From: Apteryx mantelli
Lineage: Eukaryota > Chordata > Aves > Apterygiformes > Apterygidae
NCBI RefSeq assembly: GCF_036417845.1
Contig: NC_089980.1
Span: forward strand, 134,504,516-134,568,515
DNA length: 64,000 nt
Direction of reading: 5' to 3'
Shown one piece after another: positions 50,040 through 63,120 of this stretch. The notes under the pieces are model-generated. The model searched no databases, was not told the origin of the DNA, and saw only the letters and a list, made by a program, of their open reading frames with translations. Position 1 is the first letter of the stretch. Every line of letters starts with the position of its first letter. The position numbers were made by a program, and so were the translations under genes.

Positions 50040-50150
50040 TGGTACTGCTCTCTTCATTTCGCAGAAGGGAAACTGAGGCAGGGCAGAGAGACATGTCTCA
50101 CCAGGCAAGACAGATGGGACTAGGACCAGGTTTCCAGGATCCCCATCCCA
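50040..50150 (+). mobile_element. MIR-like SINE relic
   Basis: CAGAAGGGAAACTGAGGCAG and, after an interval, GATGGGACTAGGACCAGGTT agree with the MIR pattern of 'gaaactgaggca' followed by 'tgggattcgaacccagg'. Confidence 0.5.
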
Positions 50151-51816
50151 TTTCCTATGGATTGGGTTACTGTGCCTTCACACAGAGGGTTGTTAAGCAT
50201 GACAGAGCACGAGGAGATGGGATTCACCTCGTTCAGTGTCAGACACAGGGAAGTTATACGCCTAATCTCACCAGGGTCCAGGTTGTTGCTAGCATCACCA
50301 GGGACACACAGGTACCCTCACAAACTGGCTGTGGGAGGCCAGATGCTTAACTTAAAGTTGACTTAGAGGAGGTGACAACCCATTTCTGGGGACTGCAGTG
50401 GGAAAACGGAAATTTGCTAGCTAGAAAATAGGGAAGGAAATAATATCAACAGAATTCACAGATTTTTTCTAAAATTCTGGCTAAGGGGGGAAGGCTATAG
50501 AAAAACAAGGAATGTGAATAAAGAAAAGGGAAGAACATTCTCATTCAGACATAACCAGCAATCCTCATTATCAAACCTTTCATTTTGGTTCATGACTTTT
50601 GCAAAGTTGCCTTAATTCCTGGTCCTTATAGGAGAGACTAGCAGTTTTTACCCGAGATTATTACTTTTTGAAGGTTTTATTGTTTTTTTCTCAACTGAGA
50701 TGAAGAATCCTATAGCAAAGATGTCTTACATAGATGCATTTTGTAAGTTCATTTAGCTTGTATGGAAAATACTTTGTCCTTCAACAAACTGTACAGGATT
50801 TTTACAGCTGCTGACTGGCATGTTGTTAAATTCCACACAAGTCTATATCAAACTGTCATTCAAATTCTAGGGTGAGACAGTGGGATCAGAGTTATCAGAG
50901 ATGAAACAGACCTAGCTGCTCAAAAGATGCTTGCTCCTAAAAATGTAGGTAGGTAAACATTCCTTATTTGTGCACATTATTCTGGTGCAGTTTGTTGTTT
51001 GGGGTTTCAAAATCTTACATAAGCATAACTGGGAATTTATTAATGATGCTAAAACCTTATTTGACCAAGAATAGTATTATATTTCATGACTTTAATGAAC
51101 GTTGACTGTTGCAGTAAAGGCTCATTGGGTTGGCTTGCAAGAACCACACTGCTGCAAGATTTAAAGGAATCAGGCAGTATGAAGAAACATGGACTTAGAA
51201 ACTATAGCTAGGAGTACTAAAATTTAAGGAGCTGATTAAGACGTACACGAATTTAAAAGAATCACAAAAATGACAATAAAATCTGCAAAAGAAGGAAACT
51301 TTTAGGGTATAAAATGTGTCCATTTAGAGCCAATATCTTTTTTTTGAACTACCCAAGGAAAATGCATTCATCGTGAACAGCAGACGTGCAAATTAAGAGC
51401 CAACAGATCATGCTTTTTTGAGCTGCTGAGAGTAACCCAATCATGTGAGGCATATCCAGAGCCACATCTGTCCCTGCTTGGCATGGGGAAGAGAAGGAGG
51501 AAAGAATGGGGCAGCTGTCCTCCAAGGGTCGCTGTAATCGGCATGATTTGCCACTGAGGACGAGACGGTAGGCGATACTCCAGAAACAGGCTCTCTAATA
51601 CGCCTGGCATTTGGGCACTCACTCGTCTGGGCTCTTTGTCAAGTTCCTTTTTCCACCCGGGACTGAAAGATGGACGCTTTACCAGCAGCAGTTTTTACTG
51701 GAAGGGTAGAGGCTGGTCTACACGCACACGCAGGGTGAGGTGCGTTGATGTTGTGACAGCAGTGCAAAGCAGTGAGAGGGTAAATAAGTCATCTTAGCTG
51801 CCATTGACTTGAAAGG

Positions 51817-51833
51817 AAAAAAAAAAAAAAAAA
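51817..51833. repeat. Poly(A) run
   Basis: A17 run without an adjoining coding or SINE body that I recognise. Confidence 0.85.
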
Positions 51834-53069
51834 GACCAACCTGAGGCCTAAAAAGTGTTGGGATCTCTCTCCCTGTTCCTGCCAAATACTCTGTCCCTCT
51901 CCACAAGAGAGGTTTGTGCCCAAAACTTTGCATAATTGAAATTTGCCACCCTAATTTTCCCCCCGGCCACATCAAAAGGCACCTAGCATGAGGCAAAAAC
52001 TCATTTAGAGCCTTTTCTTGCCTCTCTTGCAGATTTTCTGTATGACCACAGGCAAAACATTTAGGTTAATGTTTTAGCCTTGGGAGCCAAATTAGGTGCC
52101 TGAGGGTATATTTGTGCAGCAGGGCTAATTAGTTTCATCTAAACACTGTCCTGACCACAGCTTCCAGGAAGCTTGAAACTTAGCAAAACAGGTTTGCATC
52201 TGTCTGCAAAATATTGCCTAGATCTAGCCAGAGACTAAATTTAGGCTCCTGGGGTTTTGGAGGTGTTGTGCATGTCTGGCTCTTTTGGTCTCTGGTGGGG
52301 TTTCATGAGAGTGTCTCAGAAGTTGTCTAGTTCACTCAATAAACTGTGCTTCTCTTTTACTTCTTTTTAAGGGAAGTCCTAGGCTCAAGCTGTTTGACTC
52401 TCTGCTTTTTTGGGGATGAGCTGAGCTCTGATTCTTTTATGTAGTGCCCTTATACTTTCCACAGCAGGGATCCAAACAGAAAGGTCATTCGTACTTGCTA
52501 AACAGGAGAGTGTTGCTGTCTTGGTGTTACAGCTGGGTGACGAGAAGACACAGAGTCCATATTTGCAAAAGGCTCAGATCCTTCCAGGGTGTTTGGATTT
52601 TTGTGTTTTGGCCTCCTAAAGCTTATGTTTTTTGAAAAGGAACGAGCTCTCTGCCTGAAGTCAGTGGAAACCAGGCCTCAGTGAGCATCACTGAAAGATC
52701 TAGGTCTAATGTCCCTATATTTAATGCCTTAAGAAAGTGAGACATCAAACAGAGCACATAGCTGGAAAAAAATAATGCGAGTTGCCTAAGGTTTCTTGGA
52801 AACCTTATGTTAGCATTGCCGACAGTCCGGCAACCTGACTGCCCATCCAACCAGTCTCCGTGGTTGATCTTCTGCCACTTCGAATTTAGTATAAAAACGG
52901 CACTGAAATTATATTTCTTCTAAATTATATTTTCTGCTTTAACTAGGCTAATATACAATGCTTTTCAACTGATATGTCAGCTACAGTTTAGTCCCATCAG
53001 ATTTTAGCCAGGCTGACTCTTTGGAACAGAGCAGAATAACTACTCTTGAACAAATCCTGCTCATCGTTA

Positions 53070-53145
53070 TTCCTCGTTGACAGATGGGGAAACTGAGGCA
53101 CAGTGGTGAAATAATTTGGCTAGGGCAAACTGAAGAGCCTGCAGA
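53070..53145 (+). mobile_element. MIR-like SINE relic
   Basis: GACAGATGGGGAAACTGAGG followed by CACAGTGGTGAAATAATTTG is a clear MIR core. The 3' half is not visible. Confidence 0.55.
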
Positions 53146-56100
53146 GATACTCAGACAGCTTCTTCATGGCCTCCCTTGCCCCTTAGATTTCCCTTTCCCA
53201 TGTCTTGAATGCTTGTGAATTGCAAAAATAGTTCAATTTGGATGAAATAACTGCCCATCTGGAAGCCAAAAGGATTTTTGTTGCTGGTTTAAAAAGGTGG
53301 GGATCTCACTTGCCTTCTTTCTGCATCTAAGAAGTTGGTTGGTTGGGGATTTTTTGATCACCTTGTGTCCTGAACCCTTCCCCAGCTCTGAGCCTTCTCC
53401 CAGAGACCAGGAGGCATAATGATAAGCTCTGAGACGTGGTGCCAAGCGTACAACCTTGTTACTTTGGGGAGGCTGCCAGTGTCCTTCTCCTCTAGTTTCC
53501 TTTCTGGTTGGTTCCTCCCCGTGTGGTCCAAGCGCAGGAAGCTGGGAGGGATGCACTGAGAGAGGAGGAGGATAAACCCATGCTGTGCTCTCGACAGCTT
53601 CAGTTATGCATTCCTAATTAAAATAACTGGCACTGCTAATAGCCAGCAACACCTTCTAAAGAAATACGAGGAACAGCCACCCATGGAGGGCAGGGACCCA
53701 CAGAGAGGGCCCAAGAGTGTGTCCAGAGGGGCCTGATTCTCTCCATTGACTCCAGAGGAGCGGAGCTTGACTTTGCTCTTCTCTTAGACTCCTCAGTTAA
53801 GGGTCTAGAGGTAAACGGGACAAATTTTGACCTCTGTGTGTCTGTACTGCTGCTTTCCATCTGTGAAACGGGGAAAGCATTTTGCTGTCTAATGGGGTGA
53901 TAAATACATCAAAAGCTGTGTGGAGCTGGCACAGTCTAACAGCTGGTTTCCCTGGCAGACAGGAAGACAGTAGAGGAAACTTGCTGAAGACCATTTATTT
54001 AAAGGGAAGGATGATTATCAGAAGGGCAAATTCCCCTGGAATGGGTTAGTCATGCCTTGGCGCCCTTCACAGTGGAAAGAGGCATCTCTGGAGCAATCAG
54101 AGATGCTGGTCTTAGCTGAGATGAATCCCACCACAGAGGCTTTGTTCCCTAATGGGTTATTTACTGGCCATGGATCCCTGTCTTGGATTAAGACAGGTTT
54201 CCTAAAGGAGTTATCCCTCAAGGGTGTTGTTTGGACCGCTTTGGAGCACTGTGCCATGCAATATAGGGTACAGAGAGAAGAAGATGGTCCTGTTACAGAG
54301 CACTTCTCACCTGAGTAGAGCTTCCCAGGAGATGCCACAGGCCCTCCAGCCTACACTGACCATCTGAGATCCTACAGTCCCTCCTCAGCCATCCCTGCGC
54401 CCCCAGAGTCCCTGAAGGTTTGCCTTGCAAGCAAACTGGTCTGGCCAGCATGGCACCACACACCAGCTCTTCCACCCCTGCAAACCCAGCTCTGTTTGAA
54501 GATGTTTCTGGAAATCAGACACATCCCTTGGTTATGTCTGTCCCTAGCTGTGAGCCTGAAAAAAGTGCCCCTCGAAGGGGTGTTACTTGCAGGAACTGAT
54601 CAGTTACTGTGTTGCGTGACAGGCACCGGCATTGCCCAAGCAGCCACCATCTTGTTGTCTTTGTAGGGATTTGTAGGAAAACCAAAAATCTACATATTTA
54701 AGTATCATCCCAGTTAAGGTCTTTGCATTGATTCAAGGGCTTTTTTCTCCCACTGCACTGAGAGGTGCATTTGCTGTTTTGGCGCACTTGTTCAGCACAC
54801 ACAAATGTCTTGTTGCACTGACTGTGTGAGGGATTAACTGCAACTTTTTCTGCTTGTTTGTCTTAAATATTATAAGGTCCAGTTATTGCATTCCTCCAAA
54901 ATCCAGGCTGTTTATCCTCTCAGCCCCCTAGGAGGATGGGGAAGGGTAGGATCCCTATTTGAGAGCTGGGGGAAATCATAGCCTCAGCCAGGCTCCAGTG
55001 GTAGGAAAGTGAGGTCCCTTGTCTAGAGATACACAGGCCCTTGTGTAAGGATGCGTGAGATGTGGTGCAGACATGAATGCAGTCCTCTGAGGGTTAGGCT
55101 GCTCCGTACACCACTCTCGGGGCCGCCACATCCAGGAGGTGTGGTCTGGTGCCTGGGAACTTGGTCTTGGGGTCTTGTTCAGACCTTGAGGGCACCACCT
55201 TGCCCCCCTTCCCTTGTCCATTCTTGGCCTCTCTTGCCCTGCCTAGAACACCTTACGGTCCCTTAGGATACCTTAGGATAACCTTACACAGCCCTGAAGG
55301 CATGACGCCTGCAGCTTGCCTGTGCTCTCCAGGGTTGACCATAAGTACCAGCAATTCCCATGCCATAGGAGATATTGCACTGAAAAAAGCCTCAAACATT
55401 ACCTTCAGCAAAGAAGCAGTTGGTCTCTTCATCCTTGTCCCCTGGTTCTTTCACTGCTTCACAACGGTGGGAGTCTGCTCTGGGCTAGCGTTTTCAGTGT
55501 GGGGTATTTTCCTTCTCTTCCAGGTCTCCCCAAGGAAGCAGAAGCTGGCATGATCAGAAATGCTGTCCAGCGAGCAGCCTGCGTCTGGGGGTGCTGAAGA
55601 GTCTCTTGGCAAAGGCTGAGGCTAAAAAAGCGTTTGAAGCAACTTATATCACTGACCCCTGTGTGTGTGTGCAAGTGTGTATGGGGAGGTGAGAGCTTTC
55701 CCCTGTCCTAGTCTCCTCTATGCCACTGCCTCCCAATTTTTCATCTCCTTAGTGATATTAAAATTTGCTGCCCTTGCTCAGTTTCCCACCATCCAGACTC
55801 ATTTCCCTCACCTTCCTTCTAACTCCCATGCTGGGTCTACTGCTAAGGGCTTTCCACCAGCGCTGCTGTCCTCCTGACCCTGCTCCGGGCAGGCTGGAGC
55901 ACCGCGTTCTGCATGGGGCCAGGGCAGCGGGTTGCCCGTTTGCTCTCCATGCATGCGTCCTCCTCGCCTCTGCACCCCTCCCAGCACCGCTCTGCCCCTG
56001 AGGCGCTCGCCCTCCATCCCCGCTGGGTCCCTGCCCTGGCAGGCCGGTGCGGTCCCTTTTGTATGGCCTGCCCTGCGGGGCCAGCCCACCCCGTGGCCCC

Positions 56101-57019
56101 GTCCCCCCACCTGCCCGTGTCCTTTACAGCCTCGGGCCGTTCCCACCCCTCCTGTCCACCTCAATCACCCTGCTGACAGCGGCATGTTGAGTGACACCGC
56201 CTCAGCTGTCCTGCGCTGGGAGGGCACATCTCAATTTTATCCCCTTTTCCGATGGGGTGGCTCCCGTGTCGCAGCTCCCCGCTCCCTCGGTCCCGTCGAA
56301 AGGAAAGATCTGAGAACAAGAGGCGTTTTATTGCAAGTACATCAGTTTAATATCTTCGCGGCCAGAGGGCTGCTGCTGCTGCTGCTTAGATGCATTTAGA
56401 AGCGAAAATAAAACAAGACACTGAAATCCTTCCCAGTGGGGGAATCTCAGAGCACTTTGCTACTAGAAGGGCTGGGATTTTGCAAGGCCAATGTCTGGAA
56501 GGAGAATCGCTTTATCTCTCTTTGCTTATACTCAGGGGAATTTGATCGTGGCCAATTAAGGGTCTAGTTTTGTACGTGTAAAACTCATTCCACTGCAGAA
56601 TGAAGGCAGCAGGAGGAGGCGAAGGAAGCTGGATACAGAGCAGGTCTGAAATCCTGGTGGGGCTCTTGGACTAGCAGAAGTGGCCAGGCAGGAGGCAGGA
56701 GGAACGGGGCTCTCGCGAACGCTGAGGTCCAACAGCGGGTGAGGAGCCCAACCAGCATCACAGGTCACACCAGCATAAAGCTGGGCTCTTTAGAGGTACA
56801 CTGATAATTATAATTGCCTTCTCTTTTCTTTCTTGTGAGTTCTGCTAAAAAATATCATCCCGGGGAAGATGGAAGTTAATCCATTTGTGTAAGTGGATGT
56901 TTGTAGAGAGATTTTACCAATCTCGTTTCTGACGGACACTGTTAATGGGGTATTGGAGCCCCTCAGAGTTCCTCCTTCGTCCTCAGCCCACCCTGGGAGG
57001 GGGAAAAGTTATTAATCTA

Positions 57020-57070
57020 GCTTTATGGATGAGAAACTGAGGCACAGGGTGAATTCCCCAGTTGGGTAAT
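57020..57070 (+). mobile_element. MIR-like SINE relic
   Basis: TTTATGGATGAGAAACTGAG and GCACAGGGTGAATTCCCCAG match the MIR core only. Confidence 0.45.
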
Positions 57071-58847
57071 TTGACAATTTAATTTGCCCAATTTGCCCAA
57101 ATTGGATAATTTAAGTAGTTACTCTATGGCAGAGCATGTACTAAGTACTTAAAACTCACACCCTTTAGGCTACATCTAAAATAACAAATTAAATGTGGCT
57201 GGCATCGTTCCCTGGCCCTGGGGCCAAATAGCATAGCATAGGCCACGTCAGAATTATTAAACCCTTTTAACCTCCAAAACAGGGTTGCTGCATGTGGCTG
57301 CCTGTTGGGAATCACCTTCTACCATGCAAACTCCTGTGCCTGGGAGATGTTTGGGAAGGAAGAGTTGGCTCAGGCCAAACCCTTGCCGGAGGACATTCCT
57401 GCAGTGTGGCCCATCGAGTTCCTGCACCCAGGAGTGTTGCCTGGCCCTGTTTAATTTGCTTTAGGGCATTTAGGGCATTGCTCTCTCAGGCAGTCTTGTT
57501 ACAGGCTGCCTTTCACTACAGATCCAGCTCCCTGTTTTTGCCCCCATCCTACTACTACTTTTATTCTGAGTGTTCAAACGTCTGGAAGTGACTGCAGGGT
57601 TATGTGGTCACTCTCTTTTTAACATGAAAAAGTTTCCCTGCTAAAAATCTTGAAACTACTGCAGAAATATCTTTCCCCACATAAAAAAATTGACACTAGA
57701 CATTAACGTTTTGGCAGAAAATGTTGCAAAAATTTGATACATTTTTTTAAGGGCACTTTGGTTTAGATCTTGCGGGAATCTGACGGTAAGGAGCAGAGCG
57801 ATAGAGTTTTCCCTCTGAATTTCCTTCTTTAACCTTGAGAAAGTTGAGGGTGTTTCCAGGTTCCAGAATAAGACAAAAAGAGAAAAGAGGGAAGAAAATG
57901 TAGTGAAACTAAAATATGTCATGTAGGGAGATGCATTCTACTTGTTCTGTAATATCCGCTACAACCCCGGTCCCTTGCTCCGTGGTAAACAAATAACAAT
58001 AAATATAAGAAAGGAAAAAAGTGGACACCATGATTTTTTCTGCTGAATTCAGTGGAAAAAGGATGATAACACCCTAAATTATGCAACTTGAAAAAAAAAA
58101 ACACATCTTTTTCTCTAAACTTTTTTCCAGTGCTCATAATACTTTGGGTAATAGTGAAAAATTGTTTGTTTGACCAGCTCTGTGAAAAATAATTGATGGG
58201 GAAGGAGTGTCCCCCCCCCCCAAGAAGTATAAACAAATTAAATAACAAAAAAGCTCCTGCCTTCACTGCAGTGTGTTCCTGGGGTTGTTTATCAGCGATA
58301 TCAGGTGGCTCATACTCAGGGAGGTTTCCCTCTGTGAATTTGCTCCTCTGAAGCACAGTTCAAGCCTGGGAGGGTACAGCACAAAGGCTCAGGGCAGTAA
58401 AGCCCCCCCAGGAAAGGCCTCCAAGGTTTGCTTGGCAGGGCAGGTGGATGCCCCTGCAGGTGCAACCTGCTCCTGGGAAGCACTGCTGGAAAAGTGTGAT
58501 GATCTTACTGGAGTGTTGGAGACAACCTCGCGCTGCCCATCTTCTCTCCAAGAGCTGCAGCTGAACTAGGCCAGTCAGAGCATGGGCATAATGACACCAC
58601 GGGGAAGGAAGGAAGGGCACAAAAGTGCGTCTTGTGGATGCTGGCAGCATGAGATGGCAGGGAGGAGGACATGACAGGGAGAGGACACACTCGTGCCTCA
58701 GTTTACCCGCATGCAAAAGAGGGAGAACAATACTGTTGACTTTGCATTATCTGCCTGTCGTTCATCCAGGTTCTGCATTAATCGGCCCATGTTGTCACAG
58801 AGAGAGGGATTGTCTCCACAGAGAACTATCTCAGGTCTGACACCATA

Positions 58848-58925
58848 AGCTGAGGCACAGCTTTGTTCAAGCTCCCATGGCCAGCTGGGCCATAGTGTTG
58901 AGCCCTGCTCTACTAAGGACCTTGG
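58848..58925 (+). mobile_element. Possible MIR-like SINE relic
   Basis: AGCTGAGGCACAGCTTTGTT and later GTTGAGCCCTGCTCTAC partly fit a decayed MIR. The match is weak. Confidence 0.3.
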
Positions 58926-61594
58926 AGAGTCATGCAGAAATGCAGAACCAGCCCTGCAGGAGCAATTACGGGTTCATCAAGTGCTAGACTGGTGCTAATA
59001 GAAAAGATGATGTTTGGGTGACTTAGAGGCTGACAAGCCCTCTCCTACAGTACCCTAGGTAGATCCCAGGCAGATTTAGGATGCAGAGAGGATAGCCTCC
59101 TTTCTAAGTGCGCGGCAAGCTGAGACCGGCAGGGGAGGTTGGTGTCACTGAAGTGTGCCAGTGCTCAGAGGCAGTACCAGATATCACGAGGATGTGAAAC
59201 CAGCAGCGGGTGCTCCTGTGAAAGCACAAAGCTGGGTATACAAGTTCTTCTGCAGCCATTTGAAAGCTGTAAAAAGCAGAAATTTTTTAGCGTTACTGAT
59301 ATATCCTGTGCATCATGTACTGCTGTCAGGAGCAGTAGTCAGTTTGGGGATACCTCATGGTCCCATCCTCACATTAGACTAACCCTGGCTGGCCTGAATA
59401 ATAATAAGGATGACGCCTTATTGTCCTGTAAGGCATCAGCTCCTTCCCTTATGGAAAGGGGATTTTCTCTATAAGCCTACCATCTTGGTACATTGCACAC
59501 ATTTGCCAGCTGAAATTTTCAGTGCAAAATAGATCCTCTTGGGGAAAAAGACCCTTTTTTTTTTGGCTAAAATCACAATTATTTGAAAAAAAAAAAGTTG
59601 AATGGAATATTTTTTTTTCTCGTAGTCCTTGATAATAACCAGCAGAGCATATACTGCCAAAACTAAATTTACTTCAGATTTATCTGTTCTCAACACTCAA
59701 AGATTCCTTGGGGTATGGATAAAAAAAAGTGCTCTGCTGTGTTTCATGCTGATTGCCATTCATGAAATAAATGATTTGATGGGTAGTTATAAACTTGCCA
59801 GGTAACTGTTCCGCTTGTAGCACTTGAACAGCTGTAGTATGAACCAAGAAGAGATTCATTTCTGTGTGAGATGACAGGCCTCAATGGAATGAGAAAAGTG
59901 TAGCCATCACTATAGAAAGGCCTTTTGTATAATTAATGCAACAAAGCTACCTAAACCTTTTCTCTGAGATCTGATCTTCTTTGCCATTGTAACCCTGCAA
60001 GTACCTACCATCACTTCATAGCCTGTCTGGTTGGAAAACGTTGCCATGAGCAGTGAAATATTTGCTTTTTCTCCACCTTAGTCTTCACTAGATAGGGAAG
60101 CAATTGTTATCCTTCAGAATCCCTTCATTGGGGTCCTTTCAGTGTGAGGTTGATCTGGATACCACTTATTCTACACAGTATTCTGCAGCTTTACTGATCT
60201 AAGTAGCACGTGCTCCAGATATCTTTGTAACTGTGTGCTGCAGTGCAGCAAGAACTGTGAACTTTTCTCATTTTCATCATTGGTGTAATGTCCCTGTTAC
60301 AATGAGGTAGAAAAGAATTATATTCTGCTGCATAAGATATAAGATTCATCCTTTCTGGGTTTACTTCAGTCAGTGGTGGTGGAGAGATTCATTTTTGTTC
60401 AAACGTTCCCTGAAGGATGCGAAGAGGATGAAGTGGAGCAGAGATCTGCCTTTCTGGTTGTGCCTTCATTCACACTGCCAGGGTAAAAATGGCTAGGAAC
60501 AACGAAAGTTGTGGTGCCTCACACCTGCTTGCATATTTGCGGGGGTGGAAAAGAGCAGATGTCCAAAGCTGCAAATTCTGGGAGTCCTGCAAGAATGCGG
60601 GGCCTGTGACAGCTGATTGAGTCGGAGAGGGTTTGGGTGGGGGAGCATGTCTGCAAGCTGCCTGGGAGGGTAGGTGATGGGGAAGGGAGGTAGAAAGCTA
60701 CATGTAGACTCCAGAATGAAAGGAGCTATTTGAACCTGGAACACCTATGGCCTGGATGCAGAAATTAAGTCCCCACCCCTCAGGAAACACCCAGTCTTTG
60801 AGCGTCTACTTGCTTTCAAGTGTACTCTCTGGGTTGGTTCACAGGAAGACCATCTGGCTGCCCCCTTCAGACTTGGCCTGGGTAAGGTGACTGCCAACAG
60901 ATATGGTCACTCCACTTCCAGACACCAGAGCTTCAAATCTAACAGTCCTTTGCACCATCACTAAGGGAGAAGTGGTGTGAGAGGAGGCAGTGATCTCCAG
61001 AAAACAGCCAAGAAATGACTTATTTTGCACACAATATTCAACTATTTTTCTGTTAGTAACAAAGTCTCCTGAACCTTAGCATTTCCTGAACTGGCTGTGG
61101 TTGGGTTTAGTAACCTGTTCAGTTTGGAGGCATCTGAGTAGGGCTTCATGGACCAAGTGAGTTTGAACAAGGGAAAGGCTGCAGAGGCCCCTGGCTCTTC
61201 CCAATAATGTCAGGTACTCGTGTGGCAAGTGCTACCTCTGTTTCCTCTATTTGAGTTTCCCCAGATTAAGGGACCTGAAGTATTATTCCCTGCTCTGTCA
61301 TGCTGAGATAACATGATGGTGCCTCCTGGCCCAATTAGTTCCTGTGAAATCAATGTTCAAACAGATGAAGTTGTAATGAGTTATGAAAATAGCATAGTGA
61401 TGTCCAGGTGTGGGCACAGATACGGTAAAGGAACACCACAAAATTCATAATATAGAAAACAACTAGGAATTTATCTGCCTTTGGTGTTGGACTAAGGAGA
61501 TGAAAATGTCTAATAAGACATATATTGTGTTCATAGCCTCGCTGGCTGAGGATCCAAGACGTTGTTACTCCTGTGTTGTTCCTGCTGTTACCCT

Positions 61595-61700
61595 TACAGA
61601 TAGCTAAGTCCTGAAGAGGTTAAGTGAATTACCAGGGTCCCCTGTAAGACTGGGACAGAGCTGGCTAGTGAACCTGGGCTCCAGATGTATCCCACCTTTT
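61595..61700 (+). mobile_element. MIR-like SINE relic
   Basis: GAAGAGGTTAAGTGAATTAC, GACTGGGACAGAGCTGGCTA and TGAACCTGGGCTCCAGATG follow the MIR 3' half in order. Confidence 0.55.
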
Positions 61701-62739
61701 AGGATATGCAGTGTCAAATAGTGGACCTTTTACTTCAAGTCTCCAGACAGTTTTTGAAGGAGAGGAAGAGAGAGATGAGATTTCTGAGGCTGTCTGGTAT
61801 TAAAAGTGGGTTGTGTAAGAGTGCTGGGAATGGAAGAGTCTTCATTGCTTTGCTCCTCTCACCTGAAGAAGGTCAGAAGCTCTGGGGTGACTGCCCTGCT
61901 GCATGGCCAAGGTCCAGACACACGGTAGCAGCAAGATGGCTCTTTTTAGCCATTGCACAAATGAGAAAGCCAATGCTCTGCTGACCTGCAAGACCCTGCT
62001 GATTTGCACAGCTTGTGACTACCTTAATTTATTGGTGTTAGAATAGCAACAGTTCCTGCATAGGGGCTTCTTTGCATGCAGGACAGCTCCATCTGCCTTT
62101 AAGGCAGGAGAAAAGATCCTGGAGGAGTGTTGTTGAGTATTGTCAAGTCTTTAGGCAGGATAAAAAAAGCGATGCCTTAGGGTAATATTTTGATCTCATC
62201 CCACTGGTGTTTTTACAATTAATCTGATTAAGGAGGGTCTTGTCAAGGCCAAATGCTGTGTCAGGTTTTTGGAAAATAGCCTGCAGACAGGCACATATAC
62301 GCGCTGGCTGCAATGACCTGTGCATCCTTGTCCTTCTGAAGGCAGGGCATGAAATTCACTGCCCCTGACTTCTGGAGGACGGAAAAATCCTTCCAGCAAG
62401 TTACTGGCTGGTTTCAGAGCTTTCTCCAGCACTCAGGAGGATGTTTTATCTCACCCTTCTCTCCCCTTCCCGTCTATACGGCTGCAGGGAACAAGCGGCC
62501 AGGTTCACTTCGGGGTCTGTGAGGGTTGCAGCAATGCTGAGCAGATCCCAAAGCTAAAATCACAACCGAGCCAAGCTGGCCTGGAGTCCCTAGGGGCAGG
62601 GAATTACCAAATTAGCACCCCACAGCGAGAACGTGCCTTGAGAGCTAGTCAAGCTGGATTTATGGTCCAAGGCTTTAAAGGAGGCAACGGAGTATCTCCA
62701 AACTTTTAGCAAGTTAAATAAATAGAGTCCCCCACGGGC

Positions 62740-63120
62740 AGGGTGGTGACTTCGAGCCCTCGCAGGAGCCCTTTGCTGTGGATCCGCTCGGGACTGGGGT
62801 CCCCGCGGCCCCCAGCTGCTGCCCTGGAGGTTTATACAGCTGCCCTGGAGACAGGAGGAGCCGGGGAGGGGGACGCAGCCTCGCGAGCGCCGTGGTCCCG
62901 CAGCAGGGTCAGAGGTGGAAACGTCGGGGCGAAAAGAGGAACAGGTGGGTAGGGGCCGACAGCGGGAACACTGGCACTTTTATTTTTGGTGGCCCTCCCA
63001 CCGTACGCGCGCATACGGCGCTGGAAAGCGCAGGGCACGACCGCCTGGAAAGCATCGGGTTGCGCTGAACGAGCCCCCCTCCCCCAAAATAAGGGCATCG
63101 TCGCGCTTTCAGAGGGTGAA
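62740..63120 (+). promoter_or_regulatory. CpG island, candidate promoter and first exon
   Basis: More than 30 CpG dinucleotides in under 400 bp, including CTCGCGAGCGCCG and CGTACGCGCGCATACGGCGC, in a region otherwise poor in CpG. A donor-like AACAG/GTGGGTAGG at 62944/62945 could end a plus-strand non-coding first exon. The synteny expected for IL17A places the 5' end of PKHD1 on this side in this orientation, so it could be that promoter. I could not recognise a coding exon. Confidence 0.45.

Larger units (their letters stand above)
47296..62739. other. Intergenic, repeat relics only
   Basis: AP-1 pair, MIR-like relics and a GC-rich block at 55850-56330 with overlapping proline-rich chance frames and (CTG)5 near 56371. 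No exon recognised on either strand. Confidence 0.5.

Noticed and set aside
55932-56399. 155-codon plus-strand proline-rich frame
   Set aside because: GC-rich sequence open in several phases on both strands, with composition-driven residues.
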